64,000 bases of DNA from contig NZ_CP034412.1 of the NCBI RefSeq assembly GCF_006094275.1, forward strand, positions 1 through 64,000. The letters are read 5' to 3'. The DNA is from Glutamicibacter creatinolyticus. GTDB lineage: Bacteria > Actinomycetota > Actinomycetes > Actinomycetales > Micrococcaceae. The notes under the pieces were generated by a model. The model was not told the origin of the DNA. It ran no database searches and saw only the letters and a list, made by a program, of their open reading frames with translations. This document shows, in pieces, positions 18,401 to 26,971 of this stretch. Each line of letters opens with the position of its first letter. The first letter of the stretch is position 1. A program made the position numbers and the translations under genes.

Positions 18401-18673
18401 CTATTTCCAATTTGTGGTCATGAAGAAGCCGATCATGGCAATGCCAAAACCGATCACGATGTTCCAGCCACCAATGTTGGGGATGGGGAAGAGCGTCTGC
18501 GAAATGTAGTACACCATGACCCAGACCAGGCCAAGGAGCATCAGCCCGAACATTACCGGCTTGTACCAAACCGGATTCGGGCTCTCAGCGCTGCGCGCCG
18601 CGCGCTCCGCGGCGGCCTGGGGCTTCTTCGTGCGACGCTTCGATTCCGGCAATGTATAGCTCCCTAGCTTCAT
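18401..18673 (-). CDS. crgA: Cell division protein CrgA
   Basis: CrgA is a small actinobacterial divisome protein that interacts with FtsZ-ring and peptidoglycan-synthesis partners. The 90-residue product has a basic N-terminal tail of about 35 residues, two membrane helices (VMFGLMLLGLVWVMVYYISQ and IVIGFGIAMIGFFMTT) separated by the conserved FPIPNIGGWN segment, and ends in NWK, as CrgA does. A -10-like TACAAT lies six bases before the ATG and there is no clear ribosome site, so it may be leaderless. The place between ppiA and pabA is the conserved one. Confidence 0.94.
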   Translation of the reverse strand: MKLGSYTLPESKRRTKKPQAAAERAARSAESPNPVWYKPVMFGLMLLGLVWVMVYYISQTLFPIPNIGGWNIVIGFGIAMIGFFMTTNWK

Positions 18674-18859
18674 CAGCTCATTGTATTAAACAGGACTCGC
18701 CACGGCGTTCCCGGTAGTCTTAGGAACGAAGTATCACCGACAAGACGATCCATACTTCGCGTAGCTTCCATACTAGCCGTTGCGCCGCTTCCCGCGGGGG
18801 CTAACTGGCTATGATGCGAACAACTTTGCTCCAAGTATCCCGTGCTAAGGACCGCCCCT

Positions 18860-19624
18860 TTGAACCGAACGCTTGCCCGGCCCGGACGCCGAACCGACCG
18901 CCGTCCCGTCAGCGTGGGTAATCGTCTGCTCGGGTTTTTCGGGGAACTGCTGATCACCCTCGGAATTGTGTTGATGCTCTTCGTTGTGTGGGAATTATGG
19001 TGGACGAATATTGACTCGGCCCACGCGCAGAAGCAGGCCACCGGTGAGCTGGTGCAAAGCCTGGGCGAAGTGAACATCCCCGAGACGGTGGATGAAAAGG
19101 ACTACGGACCGGCCCCCGTTACGGAGATCGCCGATGCAGAGACCTTCGGAATCATGTATTTTCCGCAGTTTGGCCGAAATGGAACGCATCATCCGGTCAC
19201 CAATGGAGTGGGCAGCGATGTGATCGACAGCGTGGGCATCGGCCACTATCCCACGACCCAGAAGCCGGGGGAGCAGGGCAACTTCGCGGTCGCGGCCCAC
19301 CGCCAGACGCACGGACAGGTTTTCTGGGACATCGACAAGCTCGGGGACGGCGACAAGGTCTACCTGCAGACCAGGCAGGGGTACTACACCTACACCTGGC
19401 GCAAAACCGAGATCGTCCCGCCCAGCGCCGGAGAAGTGCTGTTGCCGGTGCCCCACGAGTACGGAGCCGAACCGACCACCTCGATCCTGACCATGACCAG
19501 CTGCCATCCGCCGTTCACCACCCGTGAACGCATCATCGCCTACTCAGAACTGACCAGCTGGCGACCGCTGGAGGCGGGGCCTCCCGAGGAGATCCGGAAC
19601 TTGGTCAAGGACGCCACGAGCTAG
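18860..19624 (+). CDS. Class E sortase
   Basis: Sortases anchor surface proteins to the cell wall. This protein has a basic N terminus, one membrane helix (LITLGIVLMLFVVWELWW), a spacer, and the sortase domain with the histidine in NFAVAAHRQTHGQVF, the catalytic cysteine in ILTMTSCHPPFTT and the arginine in RERIIAYS. The layout and TMTSCHP form fit class E, the housekeeping type in many actinobacteria, which prefers LAxTG-like signals. I choose TTG 18860 because AAGGA at 18847-18851 is correctly spaced; GTG 18842 is in frame too. No sortase substrate lies nearby. Confidence 0.92.
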   Translation: MNRTLARPGRRTDRRPVSVGNRLLGFFGELLITLGIVLMLFVVWELWWTNIDSAHAQKQATGELVQSLGEVNIPETVDEKDYGPAPVTEIADAETFGIMYFPQFGRNGTHHPVTNGVGSDVIDSVGIGHYPTTQKPGEQGNFAVAAHRQTHGQVFWDIDKLGDGDKVYLQTRQGYYTYTWRKTEIVPPSAGEVLLPVPHEYGAEPTTSILTMTSCHPPFTTRERIIAYSELTSWRPLEAGPPEEIRNLVKDATS

Positions 19625-19633
19625 GGGTAGGAA

Positions 19634-19801
19634 ATGTATTCATGGATTTTTCGTAATTTGCCCGGACCGCTGTGGTTTCGCGTCATCCAGGCACTGATTC
19701 TGATTGCCGCAGTCGTACTATTACTGATGGTGTATGTTTTCCCGTGGCTGAGCCAGTTCAGCCCCTTTACCGAGTCGACGATTGGTTTGAGGATACTGTG
19801 A
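19634..19801 (+). CDS. 55-residue membrane peptide coupled to pabA
   Basis: This short frame starts 9 bases after the sortase stop, with GGGGTAGGAA as ribosome site, and begins MYSWIFRNLPGPLWFRVIQA. A single strong membrane helix follows (about residues 17-38), then a Pro/Ser/Phe-rich tail. Its stop codon overlaps the GTG of the glutamine amidotransferase gene by 4 bases, so it is very likely translated and coupled to it. Similar small membrane peptides sit at this spot in related genomes, to my knowledge without a known function. It is below common length cut-offs. Confidence 0.75.
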   Translation: MYSWIFRNLPGPLWFRVIQALILIAAVVLLLMVYVFPWLSQFSPFTESTIGLRIL

Positions 19802-20439
19802 GTGCGACAAAGATCCTGGTGATCGACAACTACGACAGCTTTGTCTACACCCTCGTCGGATACCTGCAGGAGCTGGGGGCGCAGACCACGGTCATCCGCA
19901 ACGACGACCGGGACCTTTCCGGGGCCATTGCGCTGGCCCAGGAGCATGACGGGGTGCTCATCTCGCCTGGGCCGGGGGATCCGGCCGGGGCCGGGGTCAG
20001 CATTGACCTGATCAAATGGTGCGGCGAGCACAACAAGCCGATGCTTGGGGTCTGCCTGGGGCATCAGGCCCTCGCCGAGGCCTACGGTGGCACGGTGACC
20101 CACGCCGAACAGCTGATGCACGGCAAGACCTCGCTGGTGCGCCATGCTGAGCATCCGGTCTTCGCGCAGGTGGCCAACCCGTTCACGGCAACCCGCTACC
20201 ACTCACTGGCCGCGGTGCGCTCCACGATCCCGCAGGAACTGGAAATCATCTGCGAAACCGAGGACGGGGTAGTGATGGGTCTGGCGCACCGCACCGCGCC
20301 GCTATGGGGGCTGCAGTACCACCCGGAATCGGTGCTGACCCAGGATGGCTACCTGATGCTGGGCAACTGGCTGCAGTTTGTGGGGCTCGAGGGAGCCGCT
20401 GCCAAAGCCGCCGGACTCAGCCCGCTCTTCTCCGCGTAG
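19798..20439 (+). CDS. pabA: Anthranilate/aminodeoxychorismate synthase glutaminase subunit
   Basis: The product (213 residues from GTG 19798) is a class I glutamine amidotransferase that feeds ammonia to a chorismate-using synthase. It opens MSATKILVIDNYDSFVY, has the oxyanion segment ISPGPGDP, the nucleophile in GVCLGHQALAEAYGG, and the closing His-Glu pair in GLQYHPES. Both PabA (folate) and TrpG (tryptophan) fit; no trp genes adjoin it, and in actinobacteria the copy beside pknB is generally taken as pabA/trpG. It overlaps the preceding membrane peptide gene by 4 bases and converges on pknB. Confidence 0.92.
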   Translation: MSATKILVIDNYDSFVYTLVGYLQELGAQTTVIRNDDRDLSGAIALAQEHDGVLISPGPGDPAGAGVSIDLIKWCGEHNKPMLGVCLGHQALAEAYGGTVTHAEQLMHGKTSLVRHAEHPVFAQVANPFTATRYHSLAAVRSTIPQELEIICETEDGVVMGLAHRTAPLWGLQYHPESVLTQDGYLMLGNWLQFVGLEGAAAKAAGLSPLFSA

Positions 20440-20440
20440 C

Positions 20441-20459
20441 CTCCCGCCCGGGGCGGGAG
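20441..20459. terminator. GC-rich hairpin between pabA and pknB
   Basis: CTCCCGCC (20441-20448) pairs with GGCGGGAG (20452-20459) around a 3-base loop in the 28-base gap between the convergent pabA and pknB stops. No T run follows, so the termination role is inferred from position. Confidence 0.5.
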
Positions 20460-20467
20460 ACAGGGAA

Positions 20468-22318
20468 CTAGTCCTCCTTGGCCGAGGGCGAAGGGCTCTC
20501 GCTGGGGGATTCGCTGGACTCAGCCGATTCATCCGGCGACGGGCTGGAAGAGGCGGCCGCCCGGGCGATGGTCAGCTGGATGGTGCTGCCCTGTTCCACA
20601 TCCTCGTTCGGGCCGGAGGACTGCTCGAGCACGGTGTCGACGGCTTCGCTGCTCTCCTCATAGGTGTACTGCACCTTCAGGCCGAGGTCATCGGCCTCGA
20701 GCTTCGCCTTGGCGTCATCCAGGCTGGACCCGGTGACATCCGGGACGGTGACCTTGCCGGTGGACAGGATCAGGTCTACCTGCGAGCCGACCTTGACCTT
20801 GGAACCCATTTCCGGGCTGGTCTGCACCACCCAGTCGGTGGGGATGCTTGGATGGTTGATCCTGGTGACTTCGCCAACTTCCAGCCCGGCTTCACGCAGT
20901 GCCTCGCGCGCGGCGACCTCTGTCTGGTTTGCCAGCGAATCGGGGATGGTGCGCTGTTCAGAGCCGTCGGAGATGTACAGGCGCACCAGGCTTTCCTTGG
21001 GCACCGAGGCACCGCTCTTCGGGTCGGTGCGCACCACCAGGTCCTCGTCGACGGCGTCGCTGTATTCGTGCTCCACCTGCACGTTCAGGTTCAGCGCGGT
21101 CAGCTGGGCGGTGGCTTCCTCCTCGGAGAGCTTTTCCACGTTCGGGATGCCCACCGGGGCGTTGCGCTCCTGGTCCAGCTGGATCATCCGGTAGACCATG
21201 AAGCCGGCGACGATGACCGCGATCGCGGCAATGATGGAGATCAGCCAGAACATGCCCCGGTTGGACTTGTGCCGCCGGGTCGCGTCGTGCAGCTGCTGGC
21301 GGCTGGCGAACACCGGGTGCTCGTCGGTGGGCGGACGGATGGCGGACGCATCGTATGCGGCGGCCTCGGCGTCCATCGCCTGGGTCGGCTCCTGGTAGAG
21401 GGCGACCGTGGGCTGGGTGCTGGTGGCCAGCTGCGGGTCCTGGTAGGGGATGCCGTGCAACGCGTCGTCCAGGGCCCGGGACAGGTCCGCGGCCGAGTCG
21501 AAACGGTCGTCGCGTTCCTTGGCCAGCGCCTTGAGCACCACAGCATCGTAGATCTGTGGAACGTCCGGGTTTGCCTCGCTGGGCGGCACCGGGTCCTCGC
21601 CGACGTGCTGGTACGCCACCGATACCGGGGAGTCCCCGGTGAAGGGTGGCTCGTGCACCAGCAGTTCATAGAGCAGGCAGCCGGCGGAGTAGATGTCGGT
21701 GCGGTGGTCCACGATCTCCCCGCGTGCCTGCTCCGGGGAGAGGTACTGGGCGGTGCCCACCACCGCGGCGGTCTGGGTCATCGTGGCCGAGGAGTCGTTC
21801 ACGGCCCGGGCGATGCCGAAGTCCATGAGCTTGACGTGCCCGTCGTCGGTGACCATGACGTTGGCCGGCTTGATGTCCCGGTGCACCACGTGGTTCGCGT
21901 GCGAGTGCTCCAGCGCCTGGCAGACCCCGTGCATCACGTCCACGGCGAACTCGGGTTCGATCCGCTCTTCCTTCAGCATTTGGCGCAGCGTGCGCCCGGT
22001 GACGTACTCCATCACGATGTAGGGCAGCTCATCGGGCCGGGTGTCCCCGGCCGGGATGACCCCGGTGTCGTAGACGCCCACGATGTTCGGGTGGCTGAGC
22101 CCGGCCACCGCCTTGGCCTCACGCTCAAAGCGCGCCACCACCATCGAATCGCGCGCCATGTCCGGGCGCAGCAGCTTGATGGCGACCTTCCGGGAAAGCA
22201 CCCGGTCCATGCCCAGGTACACGTCCGCCATCCCCCCGCGCCCGATCAGCGACTGCAGCTCGTAGCGCCCTGCCACCAGGTCGGGCACGCCCGGCGGAAG
22301 CACTGACTGTTCGTTCAT
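20468..22318 (-). CDS. pknB: PASTA-domain Ser/Thr protein kinase PknB
   Basis: This is the essential-type membrane kinase that senses peptidoglycan fragments and tunes growth and division. The 616-residue protein has a cytoplasmic kinase domain (GRGGMADVYLG loop, catalytic lysine in VAIKLL, HRDIKPANV near 143, DFGIA, activation loop Thr residues in MTQTAAVVGTAQYLSPEQ), one membrane helix near 355-375, and three extracellular PASTA repeats (about 380-588), ending in a Ser/Pro/Glu-rich tail. Its start overlaps the pknA stop by one base. It is the last gene of the minus-strand fhaA-pknB operon. Confidence 0.97.
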   Translation of the reverse strand: MNEQSVLPPGVPDLVAGRYELQSLIGRGGMADVYLGMDRVLSRKVAIKLLRPDMARDSMVVARFEREAKAVAGLSHPNIVGVYDTGVIPAGDTRPDELPYIVMEYVTGRTLRQMLKEERIEPEFAVDVMHGVCQALEHSHANHVVHRDIKPANVMVTDDGHVKLMDFGIARAVNDSSATMTQTAAVVGTAQYLSPEQARGEIVDHRTDIYSAGCLLYELLVHEPPFTGDSPVSVAYQHVGEDPVPPSEANPDVPQIYDAVVLKALAKERDDRFDSAADLSRALDDALHGIPYQDPQLATSTQPTVALYQEPTQAMDAEAAAYDASAIRPPTDEHPVFASRQQLHDATRRHKSNRGMFWLISIIAAIAVIVAGFMVYRMIQLDQERNAPVGIPNVEKLSEEEATAQLTALNLNVQVEHEYSDAVDEDLVVRTDPKSGASVPKESLVRLYISDGSEQRTIPDSLANQTEVAAREALREAGLEVGEVTRINHPSIPTDWVVQTSPEMGSKVKVGSQVDLILSTGKVTVPDVTGSSLDDAKAKLEADDLGLKVQYTYEESSEAVDTVLEQSSGPNEDVEQGSTIQLTIARAAASSSPSPDESAESSESPSESPSPSAKED

Positions 22319-24138
22319 CAGTTATCTTCCGTGGCCGATGCGGTGGGCGAGGAGGAGGGGGCGGCGGCAGGGGAGGAAGTCTCGGCCGGTGCCGAGGAGG
22401 TGGCTTCGGTCGGCTCGGGGCTGGGCTCCGGGCCGGAGGAGATGACCAGGCTGACCTTGCTCCCCGGGGTCTGGCTGCTGCCGGCGGCCGGGCTTTGGCT
22501 CAGCACGGTGCCGGCCGGCTCGTCGCTGGCACGCTCGGTCACCGAGCCGACCGACAGGCCGGCCTGTTTCAGCTGCGACCTGGCGGCACTGGAGGACTGG
22601 CCGACCACGCCGGGCACCTCCACGGTTTCCGGGGCAATGGCGTAGGTGACCCGCACGGTCGATCCCGCATTGACGGTGCCCATCGGGGAAATGTCGGTGA
22701 CGTTGCCCGGATCCTCGTCCTGCATGGGCCGAGCCACCGCGTCCACCTTCAGGCCCAGGTCCCGCAGCTGCGCGGTGACCGCATCAATGTGCTGGCCGAG
22801 CAAGGCGTTGCTGACCTGCACCGTCTTCGGCGACTGCGCATCCTCGGAAGGGGAGCTGGCGGCGATGGTGCTCTGCGTCGGCTCGGTGGTTTCCTCGCTC
22901 GGCTCGCTGCTGGTCTCGCTCGCGCTCACCGTGGGGGAGACGCTGGACTCATCACCGTCGCTGGCGCCGGTGAACATCGGCATCAGCCAGGCCCCCAGGG
23001 CGATCAGCACCGCCAGGACGATGACCACGATCAGCGGGACCAGCCACGGGGCGCGCTTCCTCTCCTCCTGGTCGTGGGCGTCCTCGTTGTCTGCCAGCCC
23101 ATCGGAGTCGAAGTCCTGGTAGCTGGAGGAGGCCTGCAGCGACTGGGTGGCCGCCGGGGTGACCGGTAGGGCGCTGGTGGCCGGGGCGGCAGCCTGCACC
23201 GTGGTGTCCTGGGTGGGCACCGCCTGGGTCTTCTCATCGTCCAGGTTCATCGCCTGGGTGGCGGTGTCCTCGATCCCGGTGCGCAGCATGCCGGGCACCG
23301 CGAGCACCGCGGTGTGCGTGTCCTCGTGGCGGAGGGCCTCGGCGGCGTCGGCCAGGGCGTTGGCGTTCTTCGGGCGGTCGGCCGGGTCCTTGGCCAGCAT
23401 GGACATGATCAGCTGGCGCACCGGGGCCGGAATGGATTCGGGCAGCGGCGGGGGAGTGTCGTTGACCTGGGCCAGTGCGATGGCGATCTGGGATTCGCCG
23501 GTGAAGGGCCGGCGTCCGGCCAGCAACTCGTAGCCGATGACACCCAGCGCGTAGATGTCCGAGCTGCCGGTGGCGGTCTGCCCGGTGGCCTGTTCCGGGG
23601 CCAGGTACTGGGCGGTGCCCATCACCTGGCCGGTGGCGGTCAGCGGGACCTGGTCGGCCAGTCGGGCGATGCCGAAGTCGGTGATCTTCACCTTGCCCGA
23701 GGGGGTGACCAGGATGTTGCCCGGCTTCACGTCACGGTGCACCAGCCCGTGCTCGTGCGCTGCGGCCAGGGCCCGGGCGGTTTGGGCGATCAGCGACAGC
23801 GTGCGGTCCACATCCAGCTTGCGGTCCCGTTCAATGATGGTTGACAGCGGCGGGCCGGGCACCAGTTCCATGACCAGGTAGGCCGAGCCCTCTTCCTCGC
23901 CGTAGTCGAAGACGCCGGCGATGCCCGGGTGGTTCAGCAGTGCGGTGTGCCGGGCCTCCACGCGGAAGCGCGTGAGGAAGCCCTCGTTGCCGGTGTACTC
24001 CTCCTTGAGGATCTTGATGGCCACCAGCCGACCCAGCACCTGGTCGCGAGCCTTCCAGACTTCGCCCATGCCACCGATCGCGATGCGGTCGGTCAGCTTG
24101 TAGCGACCTCCCAATGTAGTACCGGTAACTGGTCTCAC
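22318..24138 (-). CDS. pknA: Ser/Thr protein kinase PknA-like, with PASTA repeats
   Basis: This second kinase begins [21 protein letters not shown], with [22 protein letters not shown] and [13 protein letters not shown], all kinase landmarks intact. A long Thr/Ala/Gln-rich linker leads to a membrane helix near 363-389. Outside, two PASTA-like repeats (about 436-572; for example [22 protein letters not shown] as a region) precede a Pro/Glu/Ser/Ala tail. In Mycobacterium PknA lacks PASTA repeats, so this copy differs from the textbook protein. It overlaps pbpA by 4 bases and pknB by 1. Confidence 0.95.
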   Translation of the reverse strand: MRPVTGTTLGGRYKLTDRIAIGGMGEVWKARDQVLGRLVAIKILKEEYTGNEGFLTRFRVEARHTALLNHPGIAGVFDYGEEEGSAYLVMELVPGPPLSTIIERDRKLDVDRTLSLIAQTARALAAAHEHGLVHRDVKPGNILVTPSGKVKITDFGIARLADQVPLTATGQVMGTAQYLAPEQATGQTATGSSDIYALGVIGYELLAGRRPFTGESQIAIALAQVNDTPPPLPESIPAPVRQLIMSMLAKDPADRPKNANALADAAEALRHEDTHTAVLAVPGMLRTGIEDTATQAMNLDDEKTQAVPTQDTTVQAAAPATSALPVTPAATQSLQASSSYQDFDSDGLADNEDAHDQEERKRAPWLVPLIVVIVLAVLIALGAWLMPMFTGASDGDESSVSPTVSASETSSEPSEETTEPTQSTIAASSPSEDAQSPKTVQVSNALLGQHIDAVTAQLRDLGLKVDAVARPMQDEDPGNVTDISPMGTVNAGSTVRVTYAIAPETVEVPGVVGQSSSAARSQLKQAGLSVGSVTERASDEPAGTVLSQSPAAGSSQTPGSKVSLVISSGPEPSPEPTEATSSAPAETSSPAAAPSSSPTASATEDN

Positions 24139-25586
24139 TGGTTGAACACCGCCTCTGTCATTTGCTTCATAAGGGAAACCGCCAACCGGTGGTTCTTGTC
24201 GTAGTCAATTCTTTCAAAGGCCACCGTGATGGCCACTTCGGGGTCATCGCCCGGGGCGAAGCCGGTCACCCAGGAGTTCACCGTGCGCCCCGGCTGGTCA
24301 TCCGGCACATCCGCGGTGCCGGTCTTGACCCGCAGGTCCACGCCGGGCACGTTGGCCCGCATCGCCGTGCCGGACTGCACCGGGCCCTTCATCAGTTCGG
24401 CGACCTTGTTGGCCACCTCCTTGGTGGTGGCCGTGGAGAACTCCTTCGGCTTGGTCTCCTCCAGGACTCGCAGGTCCGGGGCGATGACCTTCTTGACCAG
24501 GTTCGGCTGCATGATCACCCCGTCGTTGGCGATGCCCATGGCGACCATGTTCATCTGCAGTGGGGTGGCCTGCACGTCACGCTGGCCAATGACCGACTGG
24601 GCCAGTTCGCCGGCGCTCATGTTGGGCTTGAACTGGCTTTCGGTTACCTTCAGCGGGATGTTCAGCTGTTGGTTGAAGCCGAAGCGCTCGGCCACGTCCT
24701 CGAACGGTGCCGAACCCAGCTTCTCGCTCATCTGCGCGAACGGCGTGTTGCAGCTCTGCGCGGTGATGAAGCGCAGATCCGCCTGCGTCCGGTTGGCGCA
24801 GATTCCCTCGGCGAAGTTGCTGATCTTCGCGCCCTGGATGTTCACCTGCTGCGGGTTGGGGACCGGGGTGTCCATGTCGTACTTCCCGGACTCCAGCCCG
24901 GTGACCAGATCCAGGATCTTGAAGGTCGATCCGGGGCTGAACCGGTTGCCCAGCGCCGGGTTGACGTAGGGGCTCAAACCCTTGACGCCGGTCAGCTTCT
25001 TCAGGTTCTCCGAGGCGGCCTTGGTGGAATGCACCGAGAGCTTGTTCGGGTTGTAGCTGGGCTTGGAGGCCATGGCCAACACGTCGCCGGTCTTCACATC
25101 GGTGACGATGATGGTGCCGCGCAGTCCGTCGGGCAGCATGTTGAACGCCTTGTGCTGCAGCTCGTCGTCGATGGTCAGCTCCACCGAGGCGCCCTCGGTG
25201 GTCTTGCCGGTGAACAGCGCGGAGAGCCGGTCAAAGAGCAGGTCGGAGCTCTTGCCGGTCAGCCAGTCGTTCAGCTCGCTTTCCAGATGAGTGGACATGT
25301 TGGCCAACGAGTAGAAGCCGGTCAGGTGCGCGTACACCTCCGGGTCGTTGTAGACGCGCTGGTAGGTGAACTGCCCGTCCTCGGTTGGCACCGACTCCGC
25401 GATCGGCTTGCCGTCCACCAGGATCGCCCCACGGGGCATGTCGAATTCACGGTACAGCTCACGCTTGTTCAGGGCGTTGCCCGCCAGCTGGTCGGCGGCG
25501 AAGAACTGGATATAGCTCAGCGCCCCGAAACAGACCAGGAACATCACCATCAGGGCAACCCAAACGCGCCGAATGGCCTGATTCAC
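24135..25586 (-). CDS. pbpA: Class B penicillin-binding protein (PbpA)
   Basis: This is a peptidoglycan transpeptidase that works with its RodA/FtsW partner. The 483-residue protein has an N-terminal membrane anchor ([20 protein letters not shown]), a pedestal region with the RGAILVDG motif, and the transpeptidase domain: S220-T-F-K223 in [12 protein letters not shown] in AQSCNTPFA, and KTGTADV. All catalytic motifs are intact. It overlaps rodA by one base and pknA by four, consistent with joint translation and with control by the nearby kinases. Confidence 0.96.
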   Translation of the reverse strand: MNQAIRRVWVALMVMFLVCFGALSYIQFFAADQLAGNALNKRELYREFDMPRGAILVDGKPIAESVPTEDGQFTYQRVYNDPEVYAHLTGFYSLANMSTHLESELNDWLTGKSSDLLFDRLSALFTGKTTEGASVELTIDDELQHKAFNMLPDGLRGTIIVTDVKTGDVLAMASKPSYNPNKLSVHSTKAASENLKKLTGVKGLSPYVNPALGNRFSPGSTFKILDLVTGLESGKYDMDTPVPNPQQVNIQGAKISNFAEGICANRTQADLRFITAQSCNTPFAQMSEKLGSAPFEDVAERFGFNQQLNIPLKVTESQFKPNMSAGELAQSVIGQRDVQATPLQMNMVAMGIANDGVIMQPNLVKKVIAPDLRVLEETKPKEFSTATTKEVANKVAELMKGPVQSGTAMRANVPGVDLRVKTGTADVPDDQPGRTVNSWVTGFAPGDDPEVAITVAFERIDYDKNHRLAVSLMKQMTEAVFNQ

Positions 25587-26971
25587 TAGCTTTTCACCGC
25601 CTTCGGATCGCTGGCACCGGGGGTGGCCACTTCATCGGTCGGGCCCACATGCCCGGTCATTGGTCTGCGTGAGTTGTGGGAGATCAGCAGCAGCAGCGCC
25701 ACAATGATCCAGTTCGCCAGCAGTGAGGATCCGCCGGCCGCCATGAACGGGGTGGCCAGACCGGTGAGCGGGATCAGCCGGGTGACCCCGCCAATGATCA
25801 CGATGCACTGCAGCGCCAGGGTGAAGGACAGGCCGGTGGCCAGCAGCTTGCCGAAGCTGTCTCGCGATCCCAGTGCGGCGCGCAGCCCACGGGAGACCAG
25901 CAGCAGGTAGAGCATGATGATGGCGGCCACGCCGATCAGCCCCAGCTCCTCGCCGAAGGAGGCGATGATCATGTCCGAGTTGGCCAGCGGCACCCGGTAG
26001 GGCGAACCGTTGCCCAGCCCCGTGCCGATCAGCCCGCCGTCGGCCATGCCGAACAGGCCTTCGACGATCTGCATGCTGCCGCCGGTGGCGTAGTAGATGT
26101 CCGGGTTGAACGCGTCCAGCCAGGTGGTCAGGCGTCGGGTCACGTGGCTCATGGTGGTCGCGGCGAACACGCCGCCGACCGCCACCATCAGCAGGCCGAT
26201 GACCACCCAGGAGATGCGGGCGGTGGCCACGTAGATCATCACGATGAACAGGCCGAAGAACAGGATCGAGGACCCCAGGTCGCGCTGGACCACCAGCACG
26301 CCGATGGACAGGATCCAGGCGACCACCATGGGCGCCATGTCCCGCATGCGCGGCAGCTGCATGGGACCGACCTTGCGCCCGGCCATCAGGATCAGGTCGC
26401 GGTTGGAGGAGAGATAGCCGGCGAAGAAGATCGACAGGGTGATCTTGGCCAGCTCACCGGGCTGCAGGGAGAACCCGGCCACCCGGATCCAGATCCGCGC
26501 GCCGTTGATGGTCACCCCGAGCCCGGGAATCATCGGAAGCAGCAGCAGCACAATGGATGCCAGCAGGGCGATATAGGTAAAGCGGCGCAGGTTGCGGTGA
26601 TCGCGCACCGCCCACATCACCACCGCGGCGATGAGCATGGCGATGCCCGTCCACAGCAGCTGGCGGAACGATTGCTCCGTGGACTTTGCCAAGTCCAGGC
26701 GGTAGATCATGGCCAGACCCAGCGAGTTCAGGGCGATCGTAATCGGAAGTATTACCGGATCAGAATATTTGGCGAAAAGCCGCAATAGGATGTGGACCAG
26801 CAGCGCCAGGCCACTGAGGATCCCCATCTCCAACACGAAGCCGCTGCGGTCGGTTTCCTCGGTGGCGGTCCCGATCAGGTAGAAGGCGGCGAAGCCAACT
26901 CCCAGGGCGAGCACGAGCAGGAGGAGTTCGAAATTGCGCCGGGGAACCGGTGCTGTCTGCAATTCGCTCAT
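25586..26971 (-). CDS. rodA: SEDS peptidoglycan polymerase (RodA/FtsW family)
   Basis: SEDS proteins polymerise glycan strands from lipid II together with a class B PBP. The 461-residue protein has about 12 membrane helices. Family landmarks include QLLWTGIAMLI, the PGELAKITLSIFFAGYL region with conserved glutamate, QRDLGSSILFFGLFI with the catalytic aspartate, and the C-terminal GGVTRLIPLTGLATPFMAAGGSS segment (region near 395-417). Its gene overlaps pstP by 4 bases and pbpA by 1, forming the polymerase-transpeptidase pair of the operon. Confidence 0.96.
   Translation of the reverse strand: MSELQTAPVPRRNFELLLLVLALGVGFAAFYLIGTATEETDRSGFVLEMGILSGLALLVHILLRLFAKYSDPVILPITIALNSLGLAMIYRLDLAKSTEQSFRQLLWTGIAMLIAAVVMWAVRDHRNLRRFTYIALLASIVLLLLPMIPGLGVTINGARIWIRVAGFSLQPGELAKITLSIFFAGYLSSNRDLILMAGRKVGPMQLPRMRDMAPMVVAWILSIGVLVVQRDLGSSILFFGLFIVMIYVATARISWVVIGLLMVAVGGVFAATTMSHVTRRLTTWLDAFNPDIYYATGGSMQIVEGLFGMADGGLIGTGLGNGSPYRVPLANSDMIIASFGEELGLIGVAAIIMLYLLLVSRGLRAALGSRDSFGKLLATGLSFTLALQCIVIIGGVTRLIPLTGLATPFMAAGGSSLLANWIIVALLLLISHNSRRPMTGHVGPTDEVATPGASDPKAVKS

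Noticed and set aside
20378-22306. A 642-codon plus-strand frame opposite pknB
   Set aside because: It mirrors pknB codon for codon, has no recognisable domain, and pknB shows every kinase and PASTA landmark.
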